Assembly: GCA_023957475.1 (NCBI GenBank)
Contig: JAMLHA010000001.1
Coordinates: forward strand, 1-64,000
Direction of reading: 5' to 3'
DNA from: Crocinitomicaceae bacterium
GTDB taxonomy: Bacteria > Bacteroidota > Bacteroidia > Flavobacteriales_D > Crocinitomicaceae
Length of the DNA: 64,000 nucleotides
This document shows positions 15,718 through 24,925 of the stretch, piece after piece. The notes beneath the pieces are model-generated. The model searched no databases and was not told where the DNA came from. It saw only the letters and a program-made list of their open reading frames with translations. The translations under genes were made by a program, and so were the position numbers. Each line of letters begins with the position of its first letter. Positions within the stretch are counted from its first letter, which is position 1.

Positions 15718-17973
15718 TTATTTCATTTTTATAATAATAAATTCAGTTCTTCTATTTTGTTGATGAAGCTTTTCTTTTTCGTCATCTGTTTTCGCTTTAG
15801 CTATCTCTGCATCACTTATTTTAAGTTTATTAGCACCATAACCTTTTCCATAAATTCTATCCTTAGCAATTCCTTGGGAAATGATGTAACTTGCTGAGGA
15901 TTTAGCACGTTTATCTGAAAGTGTAATGTTGTATTGTTTAGAACCCCTACTATCAGTGTGAGAACCTAATTCAATCACCATTCCAGGGTTTTCTTTCATA
16001 ATTGCTACAATTTTATTCAATTCTTTTGCTGCATCTGGTCGAATATCCCATTTATTTAAATCAAAGTAAATAGGAGCAATATCAACCACATCATTTAAGT
16101 CTGTTTTACCAACTTCAATTTTTGTTAAATCGATTGATAATACATTGTTTACTTTGATTTCTTGCTCGAGAGCAAGAATATCACCTAAAGCAACAGTTTT
16201 TGTTACATAACCACTTTTTTCAAACTTGAATTCATAAGAGACTTTGTCGTTGTATTTATATGGTAAGTTTACAGTTTTAAAACTTCCAGCATTATCTGTG
16301 TTAATATCTGTGAAGTTGGTATCTTTTAATAAGTCAGATATTGATACTTTAACATTGTTTAAAGGTTCGTGAGTTACTTTGTCTTTTACGATTCCAGAAA
16401 AGAAATAATCTAGCATTGGCATTAAATCTACCGTTTCTTCATATTCCATTTTGGTTTCGTTGTATAAAATGCTTTTTTGTCCCTCAATAAAACCATCTTT
16501 CTCACCTATTATTGTAAAATCACCTTTAATAGAAGTTAAAGATAATTCAAACTCACCATTTTCATTGGTAATAGTACTGTCAACAAGATTTCCATTTTTA
16601 TCTGCTAAAAATATTTTTACTTCACCTAAATTATTTTTGGTCAAAAGATTTTTTGCATTTCCTTTTAATGTTGCACTATTTTTGAATGGAAAATTTTGAT
16701 CAAAACCATAAATATCATCATCACCCTTACCGCCATTTCTATTAGATGTAAAGTAACCTTTTGTTTGCTTACTATTATTAACAAAAGCGAAATCATCAAA
16801 TGGGCTATTGATTGGCGATCCAATGTTTTCAATTGAAGTTACATCTCCAGATTTGTTTAATTTTGCAAGATAAATATCTAACCCACCAAGCCCAAAATGA
16901 CCTTCTGATGAAAAGAATAAAATATTTTCAGTCGAATTATATGTAGGGAATACTTCATGTTGATTTGTATTTACTTTTTCTCCCAAATTAATTGGACTTC
17001 CCATTGGGTTGCCATCATTGTCTAAATATACGTAATAGATATCCATTCCTCCAAATCCACCTGGTTTATCAGATGAAAAATAAAGACGTTTTCCATCTTC
17101 TGAAACGCTTGGATGAGCTGTGGAATAATTATCATCATTGATACTTAGTTCAACAATGTCTTTAAATTTTGTACCATCAATTTTTGCCTTATAGATTTTT
17201 AATCTAATACCTTTATGCTCATCAAAGCCTTTCTTGCCATTTAAATAATTATTTCTTGTAAAGTAAACAAACCCATTTTTTTCATTATAAACAGCAGGTC
17301 CATCATGAAATTTTGTTTTAGCTTTTGCTTTCATTAATTTCATTTTACCTATTTCACCATTATCATTGATAGGTGCTTTGTAGATGTCATAAAAATAATT
17401 TCCAGTCCATGATAAAAGCGTCATGGTTGATGTTGAGGTTCTTTTAGAACTTGAAAGCAATACATTGTTTTTATCAAAGTAGGTTGCTGACATATCAGAG
17501 CTAGGTGTGTTTACTTTTTGTGTTCTAAGTATAAATTGACCTTTGTCTTTCTTTAATTCATCGATAGAAAAGTTGTAATTTTTTGAAAAATCGTTATTTC
17601 CATATTTTTGCTCATAATTTGCAAGCAATTCATTTGAATGATTGTAATTTTCCAATCCTCTTTCTAAAAGAGCGTATCGAAGCTGTTGTTCTTTAGATAA
17701 CAATCCTTTTTTATTAAGGAAACTATACCATTCAGCTGCCTTTTTTCGATTACCTATTTTATCGTAACTGTCAGCTATTTTTGAAGCAACGACTGAAGAA
17801 TCTGTTTTTCTTGCCAAGGCATCTTCGTAAGCTTCACTAGCATAATAATATGCGTTAGCATCATACATTTTATCCGCATATTTCAAACGGCTATTTTGCG
17901 CATTGGTAATTGTCGTTATGCAAAATATAATTATGATTGTAAGAAATATATTTTTAAGAATTTGTGTTTTCAT
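15718..17973 (-). CDS. PorE-like OmpA-family protein (TPR, beta-propeller, carboxypeptidase-regulatory-like, OmpA)
   Basis: 751 residues with a signal peptide ending near TITNAQN. Domains in order: TPR-like helices (about 30-130); PD40/WD40-like beta-propeller repeats (about 160-430, with recurring SEDGKRLYFSSDKPGGFGGMD and NILFFSSEGHFGLGGLDIY); two carboxypeptidase-regulatory-like beta domains (about 435-620); and a peptidoglycan-binding OmpA domain (about 635-751: IYFDLNKWDIRPDAA, ELGSHTDSRGS, NITLSDKRAKS). This is the layout of PorE, a T9SS component anchored to peptidoglycan. Paralogues commonly sit beside PorP/SprF genes, as here (21 bases downstream of the sprF-like gene). It probably tethers the T9SS-exported adhesin system to the cell wall. 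Confidence 0.85.
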   Translation of the reverse strand: MKTQILKNIFLTIIIIFCITTITNAQNSRLKYADKMYDANAYYYASEAYEDALARKTDSSVVASKIADSYDKIGNRKKAAEWYSFLNKKGLLSKEQQLRYALLERGLENYNHSNELLANYEQKYGNNDFSKNYNFSIDELKKDKGQFILRTQKVNTPSSDMSATYFDKNNVLLSSSKRTSTSTMTLLSWTGNYFYDIYKAPINDNGEIGKMKLMKAKAKTKFHDGPAVYNEKNGFVYFTRNNYLNGKKGFDEHKGIRLKIYKAKIDGTKFKDIVELSINDDNYSTAHPSVSEDGKRLYFSSDKPGGFGGMDIYYVYLDNDGNPMGSPINLGEKVNTNQHEVFPTYNSTENILFFSSEGHFGLGGLDIYLAKLNKSGDVTSIENIGSPINSPFDDFAFVNNSKQTKGYFTSNRNGGKGDDDIYGFDQNFPFKNSATLKGNAKNLLTKNNLGEVKIFLADKNGNLVDSTITNENGEFELSLTSIKGDFTIIGEKDGFIEGQKSILYNETKMEYEETVDLMPMLDYFFSGIVKDKVTHEPLNNVKVSISDLLKDTNFTDINTDNAGSFKTVNLPYKYNDKVSYEFKFEKSGYVTKTVALGDILALEQEIKVNNVLSIDLTKIEVGKTDLNDVVDIAPIYFDLNKWDIRPDAAKELNKIVAIMKENPGMVIELGSHTDSRGSKQYNITLSDKRAKSSASYIISQGIAKDRIYGKGYGANKLKISDAEIAKAKTDDEKEKLHQQNRRTEFIIIKMK

Positions 17974-17994
17974 TTATAGCATCTTTTAATGTGA

Positions 17995-18927
17995 TTAAAA
18001 ATAACGAGGAGTTGCAATGGATTTGTTCTTAAATAACAAGTCATAACTTAATAAAAGTTCATGTGTTCCATAATTGTAATTACGTAATTTTGTTGTTGAA
18101 TAATCGAAGGCATAACCAATCTTAAATTGATTTGAGATTTGATATTGAACCATAAACCCAGCACTTTCCATTAGGCGGTAATTAGCCCCAAGCCAAACTT
18201 TGTCGTAGAAGATAAATGCTAGACTCATATCTAACGCTATTGGTGCTTGTTCTGTTATTTTTAACATGGCACTTGGTCTAATTTTTAGCATTCGACCTGT
18301 TTTTATATATCCACCAACTGTAAAATAATAATGACGTTGTGCAATGTATTCTATATTAGTAAAATCTCCCGCCTTTTTCAAATTGTCTATAATTCGCGGT
18401 ATTGCAAAACCAGCAAACCATTGTGTTGATTGGTAGTAAATACCTGCTCCTACGTTTGGTTGTATGTCATTTCTAAACTGCACATTGACAAATTGATCGT
18501 TTTGATCTTGTTTTGTCAATTTCATCAAGTCACCATTCAGTAAATTAATTCCTCCCTTAACACCAAATGAAAGTCTCCCATTGTGTTTTTTAAATTTTAA
18601 ACTATATGAGAAATCAAGGTTAAACCATGTTGAATTTGTTGGACCAACATTGTCGTTTAATAAGCTAAATCCTAAACCAATATTTTCATAACGAAGAGGG
18701 GTATGTAAGCTAAATGTAGTACTCATTGGTGCTCCTTTAAATCCTGCCCATTGTTGTCTATGAAGAGCAGATATATTCATCATATTTCTACTTCCTGCAT
18801 ATGCTGGATTATAGTAAAGCATGTTGTCCATATATTGAGAAAACTGTGCTTCTTGTTGAGAATAAGAGTAATTTAAGAGGCAAGTAGCCATTATTACACT
18901 TAATGATAGTAATTTGATTGCTTTCAT
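17995..18927 (-). CDS. PorP/SprF family type IX secretion system membrane protein
   Basis: 310 residues with a signal peptide (MKAIKLLSLSVIMATCLLNYSYSQ) followed by the PorP/SprF signature QEAQFSQYMDNMLYYNPAYAGS. The rest is an outer-membrane beta-barrel. SprF is needed for surface delivery of the adhesin SprB in Flavobacterium, and PorP/SprF paralogues are typically encoded just after proteins with type-B sorting domains. The gene fits that: it lies 62 bases after the giant adhesin, but a strong terminator occupies the gap. The next gene follows after 21 bases. Confidence 0.93.
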   Translation of the reverse strand: MKAIKLLSLSVIMATCLLNYSYSQQEAQFSQYMDNMLYYNPAYAGSRNMMNISALHRQQWAGFKGAPMSTTFSLHTPLRYENIGLGFSLLNDNVGPTNSTWFNLDFSYSLKFKKHNGRLSFGVKGGINLLNGDLMKLTKQDQNDQFVNVQFRNDIQPNVGAGIYYQSTQWFAGFAIPRIIDNLKKAGDFTNIEYIAQRHYYFTVGGYIKTGRMLKIRPSAMLKITEQAPIALDMSLAFIFYDKVWLGANYRLMESAGFMVQYQISNQFKIGYAFDYSTTKLRNYNYGTHELLLSYDLLFKNKSIATPRYF

Positions 18928-18945
18928 ATTGCTTTATTATAGTGG

Positions 18946-18981
18946 AAAAAAGAAGCTCTAATTTTATAGAACTTCTTTTTT
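18946..18981 (-). terminator. Intrinsic terminator between adhesin and sprF-like gene
   Basis: AAAAAAGAAGCTCTA (18946-18960) and TAGAACTTCTTTTTT (18967-18981) form a 15-bp stem with one wobble pair and a 6-base loop. On the minus strand the T-run follows the stem directly. Only about 18 bases remain before the sprF-like ATG, too few for a separate promoter after the hairpin. Confidence 0.85.
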
Positions 18982-18989
18982 GATTTATA

Positions 18990-21900
18990 TTATCTTTTTA
19001 AATAAACGTAACCTTTGTAAATTTCACCCGAATTTGGCTGACCTTCTTCACCTCCTAATTGAAGAATATAGTAATAGGTTCCTTCTGGAAGATTGTCACC
19101 ACCAACATTCAATTTACTAATAGAAGATCCATCCCAGTCATTCAGATAATTATCATTTTGATAAACTTCTGTACCCCAGCGGTTGTATATCCAAACCTTT
19201 GAATTTGGATAAGCATCTAATCCACCTATATAGAATACATCGTTAAGACCATCTTTGTTTGGTGTAAAGATTTCAGGTATTACAATTTCACATACTTCTA
19301 CAATAAGAACAATTTCTTTTTGGTCTGTACAGTCATTAGAATTACTTGCTACTACAGTATATTTGCCTGCATTTGTTGCTAGAGCAGTCTCTATAACATA
19401 ACTTGAACCAATTCCTACTTGCGTTGTTCCATGATACCATGTATAAGTATAAGATGAATCAGGATTTTCGATACTTAATATAGTTCCCAAACCTGAGCAT
19501 ACTATTACCGTATCTTTATTACCTACAAAGTTTATTGTAGGTAATTCATCAACAATCACATTAAATGAATAAGTAGTCACATTTCCATTGACATCAGTTA
19601 CTGTATAAGTAACTGTTGTTGTACCAACAGGTAATATATCCCCACTTTGATGAGTACTTGTAACTGTCTGTATAGCACAATTGTCTGAAATTGTTTCTTG
19701 CCATACTGCTGGTTCTCCTTCACAGAAGATACCAGACGCTGGAACAACATTAACTATTGGTTTAATAGTATCTGCTATCGTTAATACAAATGAGCAATTA
19801 CTAGAATTCCCATTGTTATCTGTTGCTGTTATAACAATTGTATGAGTACCTACTCCAAGTTGTGTACCTGCTGCAGGTTGTTGAGTTACTACTAAAGTTC
19901 CACTAGCAATATCACTACAATTATCAGTGATATTTAATTGAGAGCTAGTTGTAAAGTCTGGAACTATTATATCACATGAAGCTGTTGTAGAAAATAAAGT
20001 TGTATCATTAATACATCCACCATTAAACACTGGTGATAATGTGTCTGCAACAACTAAATTAAAGTTACATGTACTTGAATTACCACTGTTATCCAATGCT
20101 GTAATAGTTACAACATGTGTTCCTGAACCTAATACAGTTCCTGCTACTGGATTTTGAGAGACTGTTATCGTTCCACTTGTTATGTTACCACAATTGTCAA
20201 CAATATCTAATTGAGTACTTGATGTAAAATCTGGAACAACAATATCACATGTTGCCGGATCATTAGAGAATAAAGTCGTATCACTGATACAGGAATTAAA
20301 TACTGGTGCTTCATCATCTCCTATTGCTATACTATATGTTGCAACATCATCAGGGCATCCTCCTGTACCCGTTACTGTATATGTCACATTAATAGTTCCT
20401 GTACTAGATGCAGATAAATTACCAGATGCATCAATTGTTGCTATTAATGGATCAGAAGTTCCCCATGAGCCTCCTGTATCACCATTAGATGTATAAGTTG
20501 CTGTACCTGATGGACATAGTGTTGTGAGTCCTGAAATTGTTCCAGCATCAGCAGGTGTTGAAACAGTTACTTGTTGAGTAGATGAGTTTGGACATGCACC
20601 AGGTGTAGTGTATTTCACTGTATAAGTTGTGCCTCCTACTCCGTTAGATATAGCCCCTGTTGATGCATTAATTGTTGCACCGTCAGAGACAGCAGGATCA
20701 AAACTAAATGTACCTCCAGGTGTTGCAATATTTGATGCATTATTTGATTCTCCAGCACAAAAATCTGTTAAAGTAAATGAAGCATTAACAGCTGCTGGGT
20801 TTGATAAAGAAGCACTTGTAGAAACAGTACAACTATTTTGATCGGTAACTTGAACACTATAACTTCCTGCACATAATCCTGAAATAGAATTGGAGTTTAC
20901 ACCAATTGGGTTACCACCTTGGTCAAACCATTGATAGTTTAAAACACCAGTTCCACCACTTGCAGCTATTGAAATAGAACCATCACAAGAACCATTACAA
21001 TTTGGATTAGATGGGGTAATATTGTTAATTGTAGGTGCACCTAAATTACTTAAACTTATAGTTCCCACAGCCGTACAACCTAATGCATCTGTTATTAAAA
21101 CATTATATGTAGCTGCTCCTAATCCTGTGAATGTACCTGTTCCTTGAGTCGTTAAACCATTATCTATTGAATAAGTATAACCAGGTGTGCCTCCATTTGG
21201 AACTAAGACTATTTGTCCGTTTGATGCTCCACATGTTGGATTAGTTGGAGTAGATGAATAACTTGGTGATGGATTTACGTTAACAGTAACTTGAGCTAAA
21301 CTTTGACATCCATTCAATCCTGTTGCTGTAACATCATAAATAGTTGTTATACTTGGTGAAACAGAATGTGATGCACCCGATCCAACACCGTTATTCCATG
21401 AATAGCTTGTTCCTGCAGGTCCAGACACAGAAATGACTGAAGAATTTCCAGAACAAATCGTTGATGGAGTAGCGTTAGTGTTTATGGAAGGTTTAGCATT
21501 AATAGAAACATTAACTGAAGCTTGTGCTGTACATCCTGCACCATTTGTAACTGTTACTATATATGAACCAGCATTTGCACTTGTTGAAGATCCAATAGTC
21601 GGGTTTTGTAATGTTGAAGTATAACTATTAGGTCCAGTCCAACTATATGTACCACCACCTGTAGCTGTTAGATTAATATCTTCTCCTTCACAAACAGGGC
21701 TGTTAGAGTTTGCAGTTGCCGTAGGGTTGTCATTAACCGTAACAGAAATATTCGATGAATTAGAACATCCTGTACTTGCTGTCATAGTAACAGTATATGT
21801 GCCAGACATTGAAGAAGTAGCATTAAGTATTGTTGGGTTTTGGCTTGTTGATGAATAACTGTTTGGTCCAGTCCAGCTATAAGATGTTCCTCCAGCAGTT

Positions 21901-24740
21901 GCAGTTAAATTAATTGATTGTCCAACACAAATAGGAGAATTAACTCCAGCAGTAATTGTTGGTAATGAATTAACTGTTACACTTACTTGAGCATCTGCTT
22001 TACAGCCATTGGAACCTGTTACTGTAACTGTATAAGTACCAGACATAGAAGTCGTAGCGTTTGAAATAACAGGGTTTTGCTGAGTTGATGTAAATCCATT
22101 TGGTCCTGACCAACTGTATGTACCACCTCCTGTTCCACCTAAATTAATAGTACCTCCTACACAGAATGGTGCTGTATGGACTGTTGCACCAGGGTCAGGT
22201 AGTGAATTTACAGTTATAACAACCGATTCTTGAGAAGAACAAGAACCATTTGACACAGTTACTGTATATGTACCAGACATAGCTGTCGTAGCATTTGATA
22301 TTACAGGGTTTTGTTGAGTTGATGTAAAGCTATTCGGACCAGTCCAATTATATGAAGTACCACCAGATGAACTTAAGTTAATAGTTTCACCAGCACATAG
22401 AGTAGGTTTTGGTGAAGATGCAGATGCTGTTGGTGCTGTATTAACTGTAACTGTTACATTTGCTGTTGCCGTACAACCATTTGAGCCTGTAACTGTTACC
22501 TGGTAACTTCCTGCATTCGCACCTGTTGCATTAGTAATTGTAGGGTTTTGTTGGGTTGATGTAAATCCATTTGGACCCGACCAACTATATGTACCACCAC
22601 CTGTAGCTGTTAAATTAATTGCATCACCTACACAAGGACTATTACCTGAAATTGTAACAGTTGGTTTTGTGTTAACTACTACATTTACAGTAGTTGATTT
22701 GCTACAACCATTTTGGGTTACATTAACGGTATATATTCCAGCATTATCTGACGTTACACTTGTAATCGAAGGGTTTTGTAGAGTGGATGTAAACCCATCA
22801 GGTCCCGACCAACTATAACTACTTCCTCCTGTTCCACTTAAATTTATTGTTTCTCCCTCACAAACAGGTGAATTAGAACTTGCACTTGGATCTGGTAATG
22901 AAGTTATAGACACATTGACAGTTGCTTGTGCAGAACAACCAGCTAAATTAGTTACTGTTACAGTATATGTTCCTGCATTAGATGCTGTTGCATTCGTAAT
23001 ACTAGGGTTTTGTTGTGTTGATGTATATCCATTAGGTCCTGTCCAGCTATAAGAACCTAAGATTCCACCTCCTCCAGAAGTTAGATTTATAGTGCTTCCA
23101 GTACATACAGGGCTATTTGACCCTATCGTAGGTGTTGGTTTTGGATTTACAGTAACTGATACATTTGCTGTTGATATACAACCATTTGCTGCTGTTACTG
23201 TAAGAATATAAGTCCCTGCATTTGCACTTACAGCTGATGAAATTGTTGGATTTTGAATACTGCTCGTAAATCCACTTGGTCCAGTCCAACTATAAGTTCC
23301 ACCGCCTGATGATGTGAAATTAATAGGATCACCAACGCATACTGGACTGTTTGATGAAGCCGTTGCTGTTGGACTTGGGTTTACCGTTACATTCGTTGTT
23401 AAAGTTGTTGAACATGTTCCATTTGAAGCAAGTAGTGTATAAGTTCCAGTTGCTGCTGTTGTTGCATTGGATATCGATGGATTTTGAACACTGCTCGTAA
23501 ATCCATTAGGTCCTGTCCAACTGTATGTTGTTGCACTTCCTCCAGCAGATAAATTTAAGGTTTGACCAGAACAAATAGGACTATTTGATGTTGGATTAAT
23601 TGTTGGTGATGTATTGACTACAACAATGGTTTGAACATCATCTGTACATCCACCAGCATCTGTAACAGTTAATGTGTATGTTCCTGCAGCAGCAGCAGTT
23701 ACACTAGAAATTGAAGGGTTTTGACTGGTTGATGTAAATCCATTAGGTCCTGACCAGCTATATGAATAAGGTGAAGTACCACCTGTTGCACCTCCTGATA
23801 ATGATAATGTTTGCCCTATACATACAGGGCTATTAGAAGATGCTGTTGCTGTTGGACTTGAAGGAATTGTATAAGTAATGATTACTATTCCTGTAGCGCC
23901 ACTTCCACCAGTTGAAGTTTGCCAACTTCCAGGCCATGTATTTAGGTGGATCGCACCACCACCACCACCAGCTCCATAAATAGCTCCATTTGTACCATTT
24001 TGAATATCTCGGTTAGTAATGTTATTTAGTCTTCCATCACCTCCTTTTCCTCCATAAAGGTTACCACCATTTCCACCAATACCTTGAACTGCCGGATTTG
24101 CAGGTGCAGTAGCATTTGAGCCATTTGCTGTTGATCCAGCACCTCCACCTCCTGCACCACTTCCGTCTCTATTTGAGGCACTATGATTACCCATAGATCC
24201 ATTTCCTCCTGTATAATTTCCTGAACCATTAGATCCTATACCTCCTGCACCTCCTGCTCCGTTATCTCCAATATGATATCCATTCCCATTATTGTAAACT
24301 CTAGCTCCACCACCTCCAGTACCTCCTGTGGCAGTTAATGTACCAAAAGGAATTGTTGCTGGTCCACTAAAAGTACTTGTTCCGCCATTAAGTCCATTAC
24401 CAGCTGCAGCGCTACCGGAATTGCCTATTCCACCTGCTCCTGCAGCCCCAACAGTGAAATTATATACTTCACCAGGTGTAACCGTATAAGTTCTTGTGGC
24501 TGCACCACCACCACCGCCACCTCCTCCTTCAGAACAGGCTTCTTCGCCAGAATTGGTTTGTCTTGAGGCAGTACCTCCACCACCTCCACCACCTCCAATT
24601 ACTGTTACTGTAATTGAAGTTACACAGGAAGGCACAGTCCATGATCCACTTGTGGTAAATGTCACTGTCGTTTGACCAATTCCAATAAAATTAAGGAAAA
24701 AGGATAAAAACCCTAGCAATAGTAGCGATATCTTATTCAT
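18990..24740 (-). CDS. Giant secreted adhesin: Gly-rich N-terminus, Ig-like repeats, HYR domains, T9SS type-B sorting domain
   Basis: 1916 residues. A signal peptide (ends near IGIGQ) is followed by a glycine-rich domain (about 25-290: SGSWTVPSCVTSITVTVIGG, then many GGGG and GAGG runs). Next come ten Ig-like repeats of about 79 residues (about 295-1085), each with NSPVC.G..INL, Y.WTGPNGFTSTQQNP and GTYTVTVT. A diverged eleventh unit follows, then two SprB-like segments (NPTCGASNGQI; NPNCNGSCDGSI), then Ig and two HYR-like domains (DEAPVFNSCISDTT; DTLSPVFNGGCINDTT). The end is a CHU_C/type-B sorting domain (IPEIFTPNKDGLNDVFYI, IYNRWGTEVYQND). It is SprB-like: probably exported by the T9SS with the adjacent PorP/SprF protein and displayed as an adhesin. 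The ligand is unknown. Confidence 0.88.
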   Translation of the reverse strand: MNKISLLLLGFLSFFLNFIGIGQTTVTFTTSGSWTVPSCVTSITVTVIGGGGGGGGTASRQTNSGEEACSEGGGGGGGGAATRTYTVTPGEVYNFTVGAAGAGGIGNSGSAAAGNGLNGGTSTFSGPATIPFGTLTATGGTGGGGARVYNNGNGYHIGDNGAGGAGGIGSNGSGNYTGGNGSMGNHSASNRDGSGAGGGGAGSTANGSNATAPANPAVQGIGGNGGNLYGGKGGDGRLNNITNRDIQNGTNGAIYGAGGGGGAIHLNTWPGSWQTSTGGSGATGIVIITYTIPSSPTATASSNSPVCIGQTLSLSGGATGGTSPYSYSWSGPNGFTSTSQNPSISSVTAAAAGTYTLTVTDAGGCTDDVQTIVVVNTSPTINPTSNSPICSGQTLNLSAGGSATTYSWTGPNGFTSSVQNPSISNATTAATGTYTLLASNGTCSTTLTTNVTVNPSPTATASSNSPVCVGDPINFTSSGGGTYSWTGPSGFTSSIQNPTISSAVSANAGTYILTVTAANGCISTANVSVTVNPKPTPTIGSNSPVCTGSTINLTSGGGGILGSYSWTGPNGYTSTQQNPSITNATASNAGTYTVTVTNLAGCSAQATVNVSITSLPDPSASSNSPVCEGETINLSGTGGSSYSWSGPDGFTSTLQNPSITSVTSDNAGIYTVNVTQNGCSKSTTVNVVVNTKPTVTISGNSPCVGDAINLTATGGGTYSWSGPNGFTSTQQNPTITNATGANAGSYQVTVTGSNGCTATANVTVTVNTAPTASASSPKPTLCAGETINLSSSGGTSYNWTGPNSFTSTQQNPVISNATTAMSGTYTVTVSNGSCSSQESVVITVNSLPDPGATVHTAPFCVGGTINLGGTGGGTYSWSGPNGFTSTQQNPVISNATTSMSGTYTVTVTGSNGCKADAQVSVTVNSLPTITAGVNSPICVGQSINLTATAGGTSYSWTGPNSYSSTSQNPTILNATSSMSGTYTVTMTASTGCSNSSNISVTVNDNPTATANSNSPVCEGEDINLTATGGGTYSWTGPNSYTSTLQNPTIGSSTSANAGSYIVTVTNGAGCTAQASVNVSINAKPSINTNATPSTICSGNSSVISVSGPAGTSYSWNNGVGSGASHSVSPSITTIYDVTATGLNGCQSLAQVTVNVNPSPSYSSTPTNPTCGASNGQIVLVPNGGTPGYTYSIDNGLTTQGTGTFTGLGAATYNVLITDALGCTAVGTISLSNLGAPTINNITPSNPNCNGSCDGSISIAASGGTGVLNYQWFDQGGNPIGVNSNSISGLCAGSYSVQVTDQNSCTVSTSASLSNPAAVNASFTLTDFCAGESNNASNIATPGGTFSFDPAVSDGATINASTGAISNGVGGTTYTVKYTTPGACPNSSTQQVTVSTPADAGTISGLTTLCPSGTATYTSNGDTGGSWGTSDPLIATIDASGNLSASSTGTINVTYTVTGTGGCPDDVATYSIAIGDDEAPVFNSCISDTTLFSNDPATCDIVVPDFTSSTQLDIVDNCGNITSGTITVSQNPVAGTVLGSGTHVVTITALDNSGNSSTCNFNLVVADTLSPVFNGGCINDTTLFSTTASCDIIVPDFTTSSQLNITDNCSDIASGTLVVTQQPAAGTQLGVGTHTIVITATDNNGNSSNCSFVLTIADTIKPIVNVVPASGIFCEGEPAVWQETISDNCAIQTVTSTHQSGDILPVGTTTVTYTVTDVNGNVTTYSFNVIVDELPTINFVGNKDTVIVCSGLGTILSIENPDSSYTYTWYHGTTQVGIGSSYVIETALATNAGKYTVVASNSNDCTDQKEIVLIVEVCEIVIPEIFTPNKDGLNDVFYIGGLDAYPNSKVWIYNRWGTEVYQNDNYLNDWDGSSISKLNVGGDNLPEGTYYYILQLGGEEGQPNSGEIYKGYVYLKR
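21480..23865 (-). repeat. Tandem Ig-like coding repeats (about ten units of about 237 bp)
   Basis: Each unit encodes about 79 residues with the same framework: a cysteine-containing start, the YSW(T/S)GPNG(F/Y)TST.QNP core and a terminal GTYTVTVT..NGC. Units differ at many positions, so they are old repeats rather than fresh duplications. An eleventh unit downstream keeps only the ends. Boundaries are approximate. Confidence 0.8.
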
Positions 24741-24860
24741 AGTAGAAATAGTTTTTAAATTATTTTTCTAATCAATATAATTACTGATTATTTTTTTAAA
24801 AGTCTGTTATAAAAATAATTACTTATGCAAATATTTAAAAAAATATTGTTTTGATTAATT

Positions 24861-24889
24861 TTTAATTTAGTTTTAAATGCTAAATTAAA
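24861..24889. other. AT-rich inverted repeat upstream of the giant adhesin
   Basis: TTTAATTTAG (24861-24870) and CTAAATTAAA (24880-24889) form a perfect 10-bp stem with a 9-base loop. It lies between the end of pyk and the start of the adhesin, both on the minus strand. No T-run follows it on the minus strand, so it is a poor terminator. It may be a regulatory site or chance in AT-rich DNA. Confidence 0.3.
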
Positions 24890-24925
24890 CAAATTAACAA
24901 GTAAAAGTTAAAAATTAAACAAAAT

